Positions 1-8,565 of a stretch of 64,000 nucleotides of DNA are shown one piece after another. The notes beneath the pieces are model-generated. The model saw only the letters and a list, made by a program, of their open reading frames with translations, was not told the origin of the DNA and made no database searches. How positions within the stretch are numbered: position 1 is the stretch's first letter; the number at the start of each line of letters is the position of its first letter. Both the position numbers and the translations under genes were made by a program. The DNA is from Verrucomicrobiia bacterium (lineage in GTDB: Bacteria > Verrucomicrobiota > Verrucomicrobiia > Verrucomicrobiales > DEV007), in NCBI GenBank assembly GCA_030427505.1, contig JAUICH010000013.1, forward strand, positions 91,826 to 155,825, written 5' to 3'.

Positions 1-713
1 TGCTTGGCGTCAGAGGGCTTCGAGAACAGTTTTCCGATGGTGATGTCCATCGTTAGAAATTCGTACTGAGGATTGCCAATTTCGGATTTGTCTCTCAGGA
101 GCCGCTCGTCAAAACGCGTTTCGTCACCTTCCCAGGTCCAGCGCTGATCCGCTTTGTCGAAGATCGCGCCGGTCCAGCAGGCGTTGAAGTTGTAGGTGTT
201 CCGGACTTCGTTGATGTACTTGTCGTAAATCCGGTTCGAATCGATGATCGCGAGGCGGCCGCCGAGGCTTTCGCATCGTTTCTTCGCTTCGTCCCGGGTG
301 ACGCGATCCCCAAACATCTGGAAGTAAGAAGAGCCGATCCGGGTGGCGGTGGTGGGGATGCGGTTGGTCCCGGAGGATTCCGCAGCCTTCCCGGCGTCCA
401 GGATCATGGCATCCAGCCCCTGAGTGAAGCGGCGGTTCCCGCCGTCGATCCGTTCGACTTCACTTCGGATCGCCAGGGCCCCGGCTTCGTTTCCGGCGTC
501 GATCTCGCGTTTGTATTGAGCGAGCAGCGTTTCGATGACGAGTTGCTTCTTCTCTTCGATCCGCCGCTGAGCGTCCCGGAGTTCCGTGGCTTCGTAGTCC
601 GCCAGCTTTTCGATCAATCCGCGCGAATCGAGGGGTAGGTCATCGGCCAGAGCCAGTGACGAAAGTAGTGAGAATGAAACGACCAGCCAAGAAAAAGAAA
701 AACGGGGTTTCAT
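1..713 (-). CDS. Secreted C-type-lectin-like domain protein (3' end outside window)
   Basis: The reading frame starts at an ATG at 713 and runs off the left edge, giving at least 237 residues. It begins with a signal peptide (charged MKPR, hydrophobic stretch, cleavage near ALA-DD). A charged helical segment follows at about 35-75, rich in Glu, Lys and Arg and likely coiled coil. From about residue 125 the pattern matches a C-type-lectin-like fold: Y-F-Q-M-F, then EAKKRCESLGGRLA, then a CWTGA segment and a W-T-W-E-G core. Such domains bind carbohydrate or protein ligands in secreted proteins of PVC bacteria. The end is missing, so later domains are unknown. Fold assignment is by motif only; ligand is unknown. 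Confidence 0.7.
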   Translation of the reverse strand, partial: MKPRFSFSWLVVSFSLLSSLALADDLPLDSRGLIEKLADYEATELRDAQRRIEEKKQLVIETLLAQYKREIDAGNEAGALAIRSEVERIDGGNRRFTQGLDAMILDAGKAAESSGTNRIPTTATRIGSSYFQMFGDRVTRDEAKKRCESLGGRLAIIDSNRIYDKYINEVRNTYNFNACWTGAIFDKADQRWTWEGDETRFDERLLRDKSEIGNPQYEFLTMDITIGKLFSKPSDAK

Positions 714-826
714 CGGTGGGAGAATGGATTCGCCAACCTGCTTAGAGACTCTGAAGCAAGAAAACAAGCCCGAATGGGTAGACCGGGTAACCTTCGCGAC
801 CCAATGGACGGTGAAGAGAAAACAGG

Positions 827-1180
827 TTAGGCAGTCCGCAGGATCTTCTCCATCGCTTTTCCTTTCGCCAGTTCGTCCACCAGCTTGTCCAGATAGCGGA
901 TCTCGCGCATGGTTGGGTCTTCGACCTCCTCTACCCGGACTCCGCAGATCACGCCCTTGATGGAGGACCGCAAAGGATTCAATTGGGGAGCGTCAGCGAA
1001 AAAGGTCTCGAAATCCGTCTGGTTTTCCAACAGAGCTTCCAGTTCCTTTTGGCTGTATCCCGTCAGCCAGAGAATAATTTCATCGACTTCGTTCTTGGTC
1101 CGGCCCTTCCGTTCCGCCTTGGCGACATAGAGCGGGTAAACGCTTGCGAAACTCGTCGTAAAGATTTTGTGCTTTGCCAT
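827..1180 (-). CDS. DUF2200 family protein
   Basis: A 117-residue protein starting [16 protein letters not shown], which is the characteristic beginning of the DUF2200 family. A longer in-frame reading exists, but the ATG at 1180 is preceded by GGAG at suitable spacing and fits the family start. The body carries the family-like stretch [20 protein letters not shown] and a C-terminal helix ending in [12 protein letters not shown]. Function of DUF2200 is unknown; members are small, soluble and widespread. No signal peptide or membrane segment is seen. It stands alone, divergent from the large cytochrome gene that follows. Confidence 0.85.
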   Translation of the reverse strand: MAKHKIFTTSFASVYPLYVAKAERKGRTKNEVDEIILWLTGYSQKELEALLENQTDFETFFADAPQLNPLRSSIKGVICGVRVEEVEDPTMREIRYLDKLVDELAKGKAMEKILRTA

Positions 1181-1319
1181 GAAATCTCCGGGCGCCCGGT
1201 TTGAACAGGGATCGCGGACAGATGGTCGGATAACACCACAAAGGGAAGCCGCTGCCCACTGATTTATCATGTCTCCGCGGGCTTGTCACGGCGCGCGTCC
1301 CCATACAAACTTCTTCCCA

Positions 1320-4300
1320 ATGCATACCCCCGCTCAAAAGTCCATCGTCCTGGTAGTGTGGCTTGTGTTGCTGGCTGGGCCCTTGGCCAGCCGGGCACAG
1401 GACGCCAAAGAAGAAAAAAACGCCTCCGCCGAAACGGACCCCAAAGCCGATGTGGCGGGAAACGCGCAGGTGGCGGACATCATTAAGACTTTCGAGGGAC
1501 GCGGCGCCATGGCGGACGACACCCCGCCAACGCCACCGGAGGAAGCGGTGAAACAGTTTAAAGTCCGCGAAGGGTTTGAGATCGAGCTGATGGCTTCCGA
1601 ACCCGTGATCGGGCAGCCACTCTTTGCCTCCTGGGACAGCCGGGGCAGGATGTGGGTGGTGCAGTATCTCCAGTATCAGTTCCCCGCCGGCCTGAAGATC
1701 CTGGAGTACGACAATCACCTGCGGGCGGTCTTCGACAAGGTGCCCGAAGCGCCGCCGAATCACGTGAAAGGCGCGGACAAGATAACCGTGTTCACGGACA
1801 CAGACGGGGATGGTAAGTTTGACGAGCACCAGGATGTCATCACCGGGCTCAATATCACGAGTTCCGTGGTCACCGGGCACGGCGGCATTTGGGTGATGAA
1901 TCCGCCCTATTTGCTTTACTACCCGGACGCGGATGGGGACGGTGTGCCGGATGGAGACCCGGAGGTGTGTTTGTCAGGGTTTGGACTGGAGGATACCCAT
2001 TCCGTGGCCAACAGTCTGCATTGGGGGCCGGATGGCTGGCTCTATGGCGTGAATGGCAGTACCACCACGGGCAGGGTGAGCAGCGCGGTAACGAAAGACG
2101 TCGCCTGGCAGGGCCAGAACGTGTGGCGCTACCATCCGGACACCAAGGTCTTCGAAATCTACGCGGAGGGTGGGGGAAATACCTTCAGTCTGAACATCGA
2201 CGAAAAAGGCCGGGTCTTTTCCGGTACCAACAATGGCGATACCCGGGGCATGTACTACCCCCAGGGCAGCTATGGCAAGAAGAGCTGGGGCAAGCACGGT
2301 CCGCTGACGAATCCCTACTCCTTCGGCTACTTCCAGCACATGCGGCACGAGGGTGACAATCGCCGCTTTGCCCAGGCCTTCTGCATCTATGAGGGCGGCC
2401 TGTTCCCCAAGGAGTATGAAGGAAAAATCATCGCGCCAAATTCTCTGCAAAACGTGGTCTGGGTGAGCGAACGGCTGCCGGATACCTCTACCTACCGGAC
2501 CGTGGACGAGGAGAATCTGGTGGAGTCCTCCGACCGGTGGTTTCGCCCGGTTTTCGCGGGCGTGGGGCCGGATGGCGCGGTCTATATAACCGACTGGTAT
2601 GACACGCGTCTGAGCCATGTGAGTCCCGTGGATGACTGGCACAAGGAAAGCGGCCGGATCTACCGCGTCAAACCCAAGGGCGCGGACGTATCGATGAAAC
2701 CTTTCGACCTGGGGGCGGCGCCCACGGCGGAACTGGTGGCTCTGTTAGACCATCCCAACCGCTGGATGCGCCGCCGCGCGGTGCTGGAGCTGGGCTGGCG
2801 CGGGGACCAGGCTCCCACGCCGGAACTGGTGGAGATGGTGAAGGCGAACAGCGGTCAGAAAAGCCTGGAAGCTCTGTGGGCCCTGAACCTGTTGGGCGGT
2901 CTGACCGACGAACTGGCCATCCAGTGGTTGAGCCATGAGGACGAGCACGTCCGCCGCTGGGTGGTAAGGCTGATCGGAGACGCAAGGGAGGCGAGTCCGA
3001 ACGTGGGCGACGCGCTGTCCGAACTGGCTGCCCGGGAAGAAGCGGTGCAGGTACGTTCCCAACTGGCCTCCGCCGCCAAGCGTTTGCCCGCCGGCATCGG
3101 ACTGGCCATTGTGCAAAACCTGCTGGCCTGGGAAGAAGACCTGGAGGACCTCCACATGCCGCTGATGGACTGGTGGGCCATGGAAGCCCACGCCGAAGAC
3201 GGGCGCGAGCGCGTCTTGGCAATGATGAAGGAAGGCTCCATTTGGAATCAGCCGCTCTTCCGGAAGGAGATTGCCTCCCGCCTGATGCGCCGCTATGCGA
3301 TGGCGGGTGGGGAAGAAAACTACGAGATGTGTGCCCGGCTCCTGGAACTGGCTCCGGATGCTGAAGTTTCCAAGCAACTCATGACCGGTTTGCAGGAGGC
3401 CTTCCAGGGGGTGACGATCTCGGATCTGCCGCCGTCCCTAACCCAAGCCATGGATGACTACGCGAAAAGCGTGGGCGAAAGCGACCTGGTGCTGGGCATC
3501 CGGCAGGGGAAAAAAGAGGCGCTGAAAGAAGCGATCAAAGTGGTGCAGTCCGACGGCTCGGACCTGGCTCAGCGGATCGAACTGGTGAAGCTGTTCGGCC
3601 AGATTGACGATCCCACCGTGGTGAAACCTCTCCTGGGTTTGCTGGGCTTGGACCGGAACAGCCCCTTGAAGCGCGTGGCCCTGCAGGCCCTGGCCAACTA
3701 TGACGATCCGAACATCCCGAAAACGATTCTGGGCCGCTATGGTTCCACCCTCCCGGCGGAACACCACGTGCGCAGCACGGCGGACCGGGTGATGGCGGGC
3801 CGTCTGGAATGGGCCCGGCAGTATCTGAAAGAGATCGATGCCTGGCATATCAAGGCGGCGGATATTTCGCCGGACGTGGTGCAATTGCTGAAACAGCATC
3901 ATGACCCGGAGATCAATGCCCTGGTCGCCAAGCACTGGCCCGAAATGCGGGCCATGCCCTCGGAAGCCAAGCTGGCGGAGGTCCGGCGCCTGCGCGAGGT
4001 GCTGAAAGGCGAACCCGGTAACGCGGAGAATGGAAAGTTGCTTTTCGCGAAGCGCTGCGCGGTATGTCACAGCCTGTTTGGAGAAGGCGGGGTGATCGGT
4101 CCCGAGCTGACCGGTTACGAGCGGGGGAACCTGGACTTCTGGCTGCCCGCCATTGTGGACCCCAGCCTGGAGATCCGGGAAGGCTTTGCCAACTACGTGG
4201 TGCGTATGAAGGATGGCCGGGCCCTGATCGGCATGATGGCGGCGCAGGACCAGAAAACCGTGACGCTACGCGACGCGGCAAACCAGACCACGGTGCTCAA

Positions 4301-4424
4301 TCTGGATCAAGTAGACACCCTGGAAGCGACTCCGGTTTCTCTGATGCCGGAAGGCCTGCTCCTGGGGCTTTCCGACGGTGACGTGCGTGACCTTTTTGCC
4401 TACCTGACGAAAGACGCGAAGTAG
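1320..4424 (+). CDS. PVC-type heme-binding protein: N-terminal propeller-like domain, HEAT repeats, cytochrome c domain
   Basis: A 1034-residue secreted protein. The ATG at 1320 is chosen because it opens a clear signal peptide (SIVLVVWLVLLAG, cleavage near SRA-Q); an ATG 51 bases upstream would bury it. Residues about 80-440 form the beta-propeller-like 'membrane-bound dehydrogenase' domain of Verrucomicrobia and Planctomycetes, with Ca-binding-like loops DTDGDGKFDE and DADGDGVPD. Residues about 460-860 are helical HEAT-like repeats. The C-terminal 130 residues are the PVC-type cytochrome c module with a CAVCH heme motif at 913-917. These proteins probably act in periplasmic oxidation or electron transfer; substrate is unknown. 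A second family member lies at 51465-54959. Confidence 0.88.
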   Translation: MHTPAQKSIVLVVWLVLLAGPLASRAQDAKEEKNASAETDPKADVAGNAQVADIIKTFEGRGAMADDTPPTPPEEAVKQFKVREGFEIELMASEPVIGQPLFASWDSRGRMWVVQYLQYQFPAGLKILEYDNHLRAVFDKVPEAPPNHVKGADKITVFTDTDGDGKFDEHQDVITGLNITSSVVTGHGGIWVMNPPYLLYYPDADGDGVPDGDPEVCLSGFGLEDTHSVANSLHWGPDGWLYGVNGSTTTGRVSSAVTKDVAWQGQNVWRYHPDTKVFEIYAEGGGNTFSLNIDEKGRVFSGTNNGDTRGMYYPQGSYGKKSWGKHGPLTNPYSFGYFQHMRHEGDNRRFAQAFCIYEGGLFPKEYEGKIIAPNSLQNVVWVSERLPDTSTYRTVDEENLVESSDRWFRPVFAGVGPDGAVYITDWYDTRLSHVSPVDDWHKESGRIYRVKPKGADVSMKPFDLGAAPTAELVALLDHPNRWMRRRAVLELGWRGDQAPTPELVEMVKANSGQKSLEALWALNLLGGLTDELAIQWLSHEDEHVRRWVVRLIGDAREASPNVGDALSELAAREEAVQVRSQLASAAKRLPAGIGLAIVQNLLAWEEDLEDLHMPLMDWWAMEAHAEDGRERVLAMMKEGSIWNQPLFRKEIASRLMRRYAMAGGEENYEMCARLLELAPDAEVSKQLMTGLQEAFQGVTISDLPPSLTQAMDDYAKSVGESDLVLGIRQGKKEALKEAIKVVQSDGSDLAQRIELVKLFGQIDDPTVVKPLLGLLGLDRNSPLKRVALQALANYDDPNIPKTILGRYGSTLPAEHHVRSTADRVMAGRLEWARQYLKEIDAWHIKAADISPDVVQLLKQHHDPEINALVAKHWPEMRAMPSEAKLAEVRRLREVLKGEPGNAENGKLLFAKRCAVCHSLFGEGGVIGPELTGYERGNLDFWLPAIVDPSLEIREGFANYVVRMKDGRALIGMMAAQDQKTVTLRDAANQTTVLNLDQVDTLEATPVSLMPEGLLLGLSDGDVRDLFAYLTKDAK

Positions 4425-4452
4425 GCCGCGGAATATCCGCGAAGGGCGGGCC

Positions 4453-4812
4453 TTACTCGAAGTATGTGTCTTCGTGCGAGTAGGGCGGGGCGCAGCAGCA
4501 GAGAAAGCGGAGCGTCGTGCCGTCGCCCGCGGTAATCTGGTGCCAGGCGTTCTGGGGGATCAGAATGGCGTCTCCCGGTGCCACCGGGCGTGTTTCGCCG
4601 TCTATCTCCATGCTGCCCTGGCCTTCCAGGATGAAGTAAAATTCTTCGCTCAGCTTATGGTAGTGACGGTCCGTGGCCCTGCCGGAAGGAAGCGACGCCT
4701 CCGCCAAGCTCTGATTTTTCACCGGCGCGTTGGATTGGTCTAGAATGCTCCGGATGGTGGAGCCGTCCTTGGTGGTGAACGGAGCCTGGTCTTCGAGTTG
4801 GAGTACGGTCAT
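4453..4812 (-). CDS. Cupin domain protein
   Basis: A 119-residue single-domain cupin. Metal-binding motif 1 is visible as HYHKLSEEFYFILEGQG (His, His, Glu) and motif 2 as PGDAILIPQNAWHQI. The C-terminal FLCCCAPPYSHEDT ending is typical of a small cupin family found near sugar and small-molecule metabolism genes. The ATG at 4812 (MTVLQLEDQAPF) is chosen because family members begin just before the PFTTKDGS strand. An ATG at 4923 is possible but would add an unrelated N-terminal tail, and neither has a good ribosome binding site. It is convergent with the cytochrome gene (28 bases apart). Substrate unknown. Confidence 0.82.
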   Translation of the reverse strand: MTVLQLEDQAPFTTKDGSTIRSILDQSNAPVKNQSLAEASLPSGRATDRHYHKLSEEFYFILEGQGSMEIDGETRPVAPGDAILIPQNAWHQITAGDGTTLRFLCCCAPPYSHEDTYFE

Positions 4813-4973
4813 GGTGGTGTGGATGAAAAGCGGGTCCAGCTTAAGAGCAATCCCTCCCTTACCGCAACTGCCCATCGCGGATTCAAAGCGTAAGGTTTTG
4901 AAGGTTTCTTTCGAAACAGCCATTCGCTTTTGCGCGTATGAGCTATAAGGATTAGATTTTCGATTCTTCGCCA

Positions 4974-6608
4974 ATGATTGATAAGGAGCCAACCTCCGGG
5001 GCTTCAAATTTCCCCCCGGAACCAGAGGTCGAACCGGAAATGCCCCCTTCGTCGAAAAAGAACCAGGGAGGGAAAAAGCGCGGCTGCGCGCCGCTTTTTT
5101 TCTTTCTCATCGTCGTGGGGTTGCTCGCGTCTCCCTTGATTATTTACTTCAGCGGCTCCGCCGGGAAGGTGAAGCGGGGTTTGATCGAGATTGTCGAGGC
5201 TTTCAAGCGTCCGTCCGAGCCAGAGTACGTGGAGGTGGAACGGATCGTGGAGAAGGAGAAAATCGTGGAGAAAGAAGTGCCGGCCCCTCCGGAACCGCCA
5301 CCCAGCCGTTTCGTCCCTTACAAAAAGATCGATACCGCCGAGCTATACAATGGGCTGGACGTGCGGTCCGTGCTGGAGACCAAGCAGGGCCCCGTCGCGA
5401 CCGCCGCGCGAAAAGATCCGCGGGCGTATGAGATCGAAATGCGGATCAACATCAAGGTGCCGAAAGCCAACCAGAGCGTGGCTGACCTGGCGGCGCTGAA
5501 CCCCCATCTGCCGAAGGTGCTGCCCGACCTGGAGGCGATGGTGAAGGGAGGCAAGGTATCCGGGTTTTATCACAAGCTGTATGAACTGAAGACCGAGCGG
5601 GTACAGCGCTACTTGACCCGGTTCGACCGGGTGCTGTCCCGGCACAATTTCTTCGACTGCGAGACCATTCTGGAACTGCAACATCCCAGCACGGGACAGA
5701 AAGTGCTCCTTCTCCAGGGTGAGATGGATGTGGTCTCTGACGGTTCGGATGGAGACCGCTTGCCTAAGATAGATGACTACATCTCCATGTCGGCCAACTA
5801 TCAGCCCTTCACCAGTTACGGTTGGTCAAAACAGAGCAAGACGCCGAATCCGCTCCTTTCCCGCTGGGAAGCCGACCTGAAGAAGGTGGAAGACGAGTAT
5901 GCCATTCCGGGCCTGACAGTGGAAAGGAACCGGTATCTCCGGGCGCGGATCGAGGAACTGAAGCGGGAAATCGCCGATATCAAAGCGCGCAGTTTCCTGA
6001 TTGCGGAGGCTGACCCCTTTGTGGTCATGCCGCTGTCTCTCTTGGGACAGACGGAAGTGGATCCTTACGGACCCGCCATTGGCGACTACGCGGTGGTGAT
6101 CTACGAAGACAAGGTCTATCCGGCGATTGTGGGAGACGCGGGCCCCTCCTTTCAGATGGGTGAAGCGTCGCTGCGCATCGCCAAAGAGATCGACGAGAAC
6201 TCAAATCCTTACCGGCGGCCGGTGTCCGATTTGAAAGTCTCCTACCTGGTGTTTCCCGGTTCGGCTGAAGAGAAGCGAACCGCGCCGGACTTGAAGGTGT
6301 GGCACGCGAAGTGTTCGGATCTGTTGGCCGGACTGGGCGGCTTGGGTGAAGGCTATGTATTGCACGAGTGGGAGGACCTGATTGCGAAGAAGACGAATCC
6401 GCCCGCGCCCGCTCCGGAACCCACACCCACACCGGCTCCGGAAACGGCTTCCCCCGGGGATTCGGATGCTCCAGAAGGGGAAACCGCTTCCCCTCCGGCC
6501 CCGGATGCGCCCGCCCAGCCTGCTCCCGATCCCGATGGCGAAGAAGAAGCCGCCGGGGGAGATGAGGAGGCTCCGCAGCCCGAGGGTGCCACGGTTCCCG
6601 AGGAGTAG
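4974..6608 (+). CDS. Membrane-anchored GH75 (chitosanase)-like domain protein
   Basis: A 544-residue protein with a short cytoplasmic tail, one transmembrane helix at about 40-60, a charged repeated stretch (IVEKEKIVEKE, about 86-98), a globular domain at about 130-440 and a Pro/Ala/Glu-rich tail from about 460. In the globular part GDYAVVIYEDK followed by IVGDAGPSFQMGEASL resembles the core of glycoside hydrolase family 75, where Asp and Glu in this segment are catalytic. A paired Arg/Glu-rich helix at about 300-335 interrupts the domain. Activity on glucosamine-containing polymers is an inference from the motif. The stop codon sits one base before the GTG start of the downstream transporter, so the two are probably cotranscribed and translationally coupled. 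Confidence 0.6.
   Translation: MIDKEPTSGASNFPPEPEVEPEMPPSSKKNQGGKKRGCAPLFFFLIVVGLLASPLIIYFSGSAGKVKRGLIEIVEAFKRPSEPEYVEVERIVEKEKIVEKEVPAPPEPPPSRFVPYKKIDTAELYNGLDVRSVLETKQGPVATAARKDPRAYEIEMRINIKVPKANQSVADLAALNPHLPKVLPDLEAMVKGGKVSGFYHKLYELKTERVQRYLTRFDRVLSRHNFFDCETILELQHPSTGQKVLLLQGEMDVVSDGSDGDRLPKIDDYISMSANYQPFTSYGWSKQSKTPNPLLSRWEADLKKVEDEYAIPGLTVERNRYLRARIEELKREIADIKARSFLIAEADPFVVMPLSLLGQTEVDPYGPAIGDYAVVIYEDKVYPAIVGDAGPSFQMGEASLRIAKEIDENSNPYRRPVSDLKVSYLVFPGSAEEKRTAPDLKVWHAKCSDLLAGLGGLGEGYVLHEWEDLIAKKTNPPAPAPEPTPTPAPETASPGDSDAPEGETASPPAPDAPAQPAPDPDGEEEAAGGDEEAPQPEGATVPEE
6600..6605 (+). promoter_or_regulatory. Ribosome binding site deciding a GTG start
   Basis: GAGGAG lies four bases upstream of the GTG at 6610 and inside the last codons of the upstream gene. 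It supports the GTG start over several upstream in-frame ATGs, which would give an arginine- and proline-rich out-of-frame reading of the preceding gene. Confidence 0.7.
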
Positions 6609-6609
6609 C

Positions 6610-7842
6610 GTGGAGCCAAGTTCAGAGACGATCTCCCGGACCTTCCGGCTGGAATTGGGGCGCTCGTTTTCCGTGGGCGTCCTGGAGACCGGGCTTTTCA
6701 CCTTCGCGGTCCTGATAGCCGTGAAGTACTACGAGACAGGGCCTCTCGCCAAGGCACTGATTGTGGGAAGTCAGTCCGCGGGATTGATGGGAAGCCTGTT
6801 TGTCATGCCGCTCTGCTATCGCTTGCGCTGGCCGGTGACTCGGCTGGCGGCGGTGATCAGCATGGTGGGCGCGGTGGGCTTCCTTACCGCCGCGGTGTGG
6901 TATGCTTCGCTGACTGTGTTTGTGGCTGGAGTGTCTCTGGGCTTTTTCTGTCTGTCCTTTCCCATTCCGCTGCAAACCCAGTATCTACGAGAGAACTACC
7001 CCAACCACAGGAGAGGAAAGCTTTTCTCCGTGGGGAATGCGCTCCGGGCCGTGGGGACGATCGTTTTCAGCTTGTTAGGGGGGTGGATACTGGACGTGGA
7101 CTTCTCTCTGTTTCCCGTCCTGTTGCTGGTCTTTGCGGGATTCAGCTTGTGCTCCGCCTGGTGTGTATGGCGGGTTCCCACGCCACCGGTTTCCGGCAGG
7201 CCAGTGCCGCGAATTTTCCAAGCGATCCACTGGGTCCGGGACGACGCGGCCTACCGTTCGGTCTTGATCTCGGCAATGATCATGGGGGCTGGAGTGTTGA
7301 CCCTGTCGCCCCTGCGGGTGGAATACCTGGCGAACGAACGCTACGGGTTGCTCCTAACCGCGGCGATGGTCAGCTTTCTGACGGGGCTTCTACCGTCCCT
7401 GCTAAGATTGGTCACCACGTTCTTTTGGGGGGTGTTGTTTGACCGGGTGAACTTCTACCGGCTTCGGATCTCTCTGAACCTGCTGTTTGGCGTGGCGTTT
7501 TTCCTCTTCTTCGCCACGGGTGAAGGGTGGTTGTTGATCTTGGGAGCCTCCTTGTTTGGAGTGGCCCGGGGTGGCGGCGAGATCATGTGGAATCTATGGG
7601 TGACCAAGCTGGCTCCTCGCGAGCACGCGGCGGAGTATATGTCGGTACATACCTGCCTGACCGGACTGCGTGGTTTGGTGGGGCCATTCGCGGGGTTCTA
7701 CCTGGTGGAGGTCTTTACCGTCCAGCAGGTGATGTATGGCAGCGTAAGCCTGATCTTGCTCTCCACGCTGTGGCTGGTACCTCAGATGAGGCGCCTGGAC
7801 CGGGAGAAGGATCCGGATACAAAAACGGCGGCCCCGGTTTAA
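6610..7842 (+). CDS. Major facilitator superfamily (MFS) transporter
   Basis: A 410-residue, very hydrophobic protein with about 12 predicted membrane helices, the usual length for MFS. It begins at a GTG one base after the stop of the GH75-like gene, with GAGGAG just upstream. The helix 2-3 region and the NHRRGKLFSVGNALRAVG segment fit an MFS loop. The central cytoplasmic loop falls near residues 190-210. The substrate cannot be read from sequence; coupling to a putative polysaccharide-active membrane protein hints at a sugar or oligosaccharide. Its last codons contain an inverted repeat that serves the opposite strand (7826-7853). Confidence 0.8.
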   Translation: MEPSSETISRTFRLELGRSFSVGVLETGLFTFAVLIAVKYYETGPLAKALIVGSQSAGLMGSLFVMPLCYRLRWPVTRLAAVISMVGAVGFLTAAVWYASLTVFVAGVSLGFFCLSFPIPLQTQYLRENYPNHRRGKLFSVGNALRAVGTIVFSLLGGWILDVDFSLFPVLLLVFAGFSLCSAWCVWRVPTPPVSGRPVPRIFQAIHWVRDDAAYRSVLISAMIMGAGVLTLSPLRVEYLANERYGLLLTAAMVSFLTGLLPSLLRLVTTFFWGVLFDRVNFYRLRISLNLLFGVAFFLFFATGEGWLLILGASLFGVARGGGEIMWNLWVTKLAPREHAAEYMSVHTCLTGLRGLVGPFAGFYLVEVFTVQQVMYGSVSLILLSTLWLVPQMRRLDREKDPDTKTAAPV

Positions 7843-7853
7843 CGAGGCCGCCG
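7821..7853 (-). terminator. Rho-independent terminator for the minus-strand AP2-like gene
   Basis: Arms CGGCGGCC (7826-7833) and GGCCGCCG (7846-7853) form a perfect 8-bp GC stem with a 12-base loop. Read on the minus strand, the stem is followed directly by TTTTT (7825-7821), a classic intrinsic terminator. It lies 47 bases beyond the stop of the AP2-like gene and overlaps the last codons and stop of the MFS gene. Confidence 0.75.
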
Positions 7854-7899
7854 CTATATCGAATGGTATTCCGGCGGAAAAATGCCGGAAAACAAAGGC

Positions 7900-8373
7900 T
7901 TAAGCGTCTTTTTCCTGCTTCAGACGGTCGCGCAGGACTTTTTTGCGCCAGTTCACAGCCTTCTTCAGGGCTTGCTCATAGCCGAGCTTGTCCACGGAAA
8001 ACTTCCGGTTAACGGCTTTGCCAAGCGATTCGCGGACGGTAACGGTGATGACTTTCCGCTTCTTGCCGGACTTGTTGGTGTACTCCGTCAGGGAGCAACC
8101 CAGTTCGCCGGTGTTGGTGCGCGGAGTTCTCTTGATGCGCCACAAGGGCTTGGCCAATTTGGCCATGTCATCCAGGAGACCGTCACGGTAATCCTTGGCT
8201 TCTTTGAGGGCCTTGCGTTTGCCGCTGTAGACCCGGTCGCTGAAAAGTTTCGTTTTCAGCACGCCACCACGGCGGACATGGACTTGCCAGCCGTGAGTCT
8301 TATCTGAGTCGATACGCTTGATATTCTTGATCGACTCCTTGTTCTTCTTTCGCTTTGTCGTTTTGGTTGCCAT
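7900..8373 (-). CDS. Small basic protein with two AP2-like DNA-binding repeats
   Basis: A 157-residue, lysine- and arginine-rich protein. Two segments share one pattern: about 28-68 (GWQVHVRRGG, then LFSDRVYSGKRKALKEAKDYR) and about 88-147 (then KFSVDKLGYEQALKKAVNWRK). Each is a three-strand sheet followed by an amphipathic helix, as in the AP2/ERF fold used by phage integrase arms and homing-associated proteins. The N-terminus (TTKRKKNKESIKNIKR) is a basic tail. A DNA-binding role is inferred; no nuclease or integrase domain is attached. The upstream region is AT-rich and has no Shine-Dalgarno. The gene ends before a strong intrinsic terminator. Confidence 0.6.
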   Translation of the reverse strand: MATKTTKRKKNKESIKNIKRIDSDKTHGWQVHVRRGGVLKTKLFSDRVYSGKRKALKEAKDYRDGLLDDMAKLAKPLWRIKRTPRTNTGELGCSLTEYTNKSGKKRKVITVTVRESLGKAVNRKFSVDKLGYEQALKKAVNWRKKVLRDRLKQEKDA

Positions 8374-8538
8374 ACCAGGGGTGGTTAAGGTTCTCTACGT
8401 AGGGGGTTAGCCGAACAGATAATTCTCCTTTGCTTATATAGTCAACGAAAAGAATCGATATTAGACCGGTTTTTCCAATATTTGAGACTTTCCAGTTCTC
8501 CTCTTCAATCTTCAACGAGGAAATTGTCCCTCTCTGAC

Positions 8539-8555
8539 TGTAAGACACTCTTACA
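8539..8555. repeat. 7-bp hairpin between AraC-type and AP2-like genes
   Basis: TGTAAGA, a 3-base loop, then TCTTACA form a perfect dyad, flanked on the plus strand by ATATTTT. It sits just downstream of the AraC-type gene and upstream of the AP2-like gene, both on the minus strand. It could end AraC-type transcription or be an operator for the AP2-like gene. Confidence 0.4.
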
Positions 8556-8565
8556 ATATTTTGCC

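Noticed and set aside
8300..8548. An 82-codon minus-strand frame upstream of the AP2-like gene
   Set aside because: It overlaps the start of the AP2-like gene out of frame and lies in AT-rich leader sequence, without a domain or ribosome binding site.
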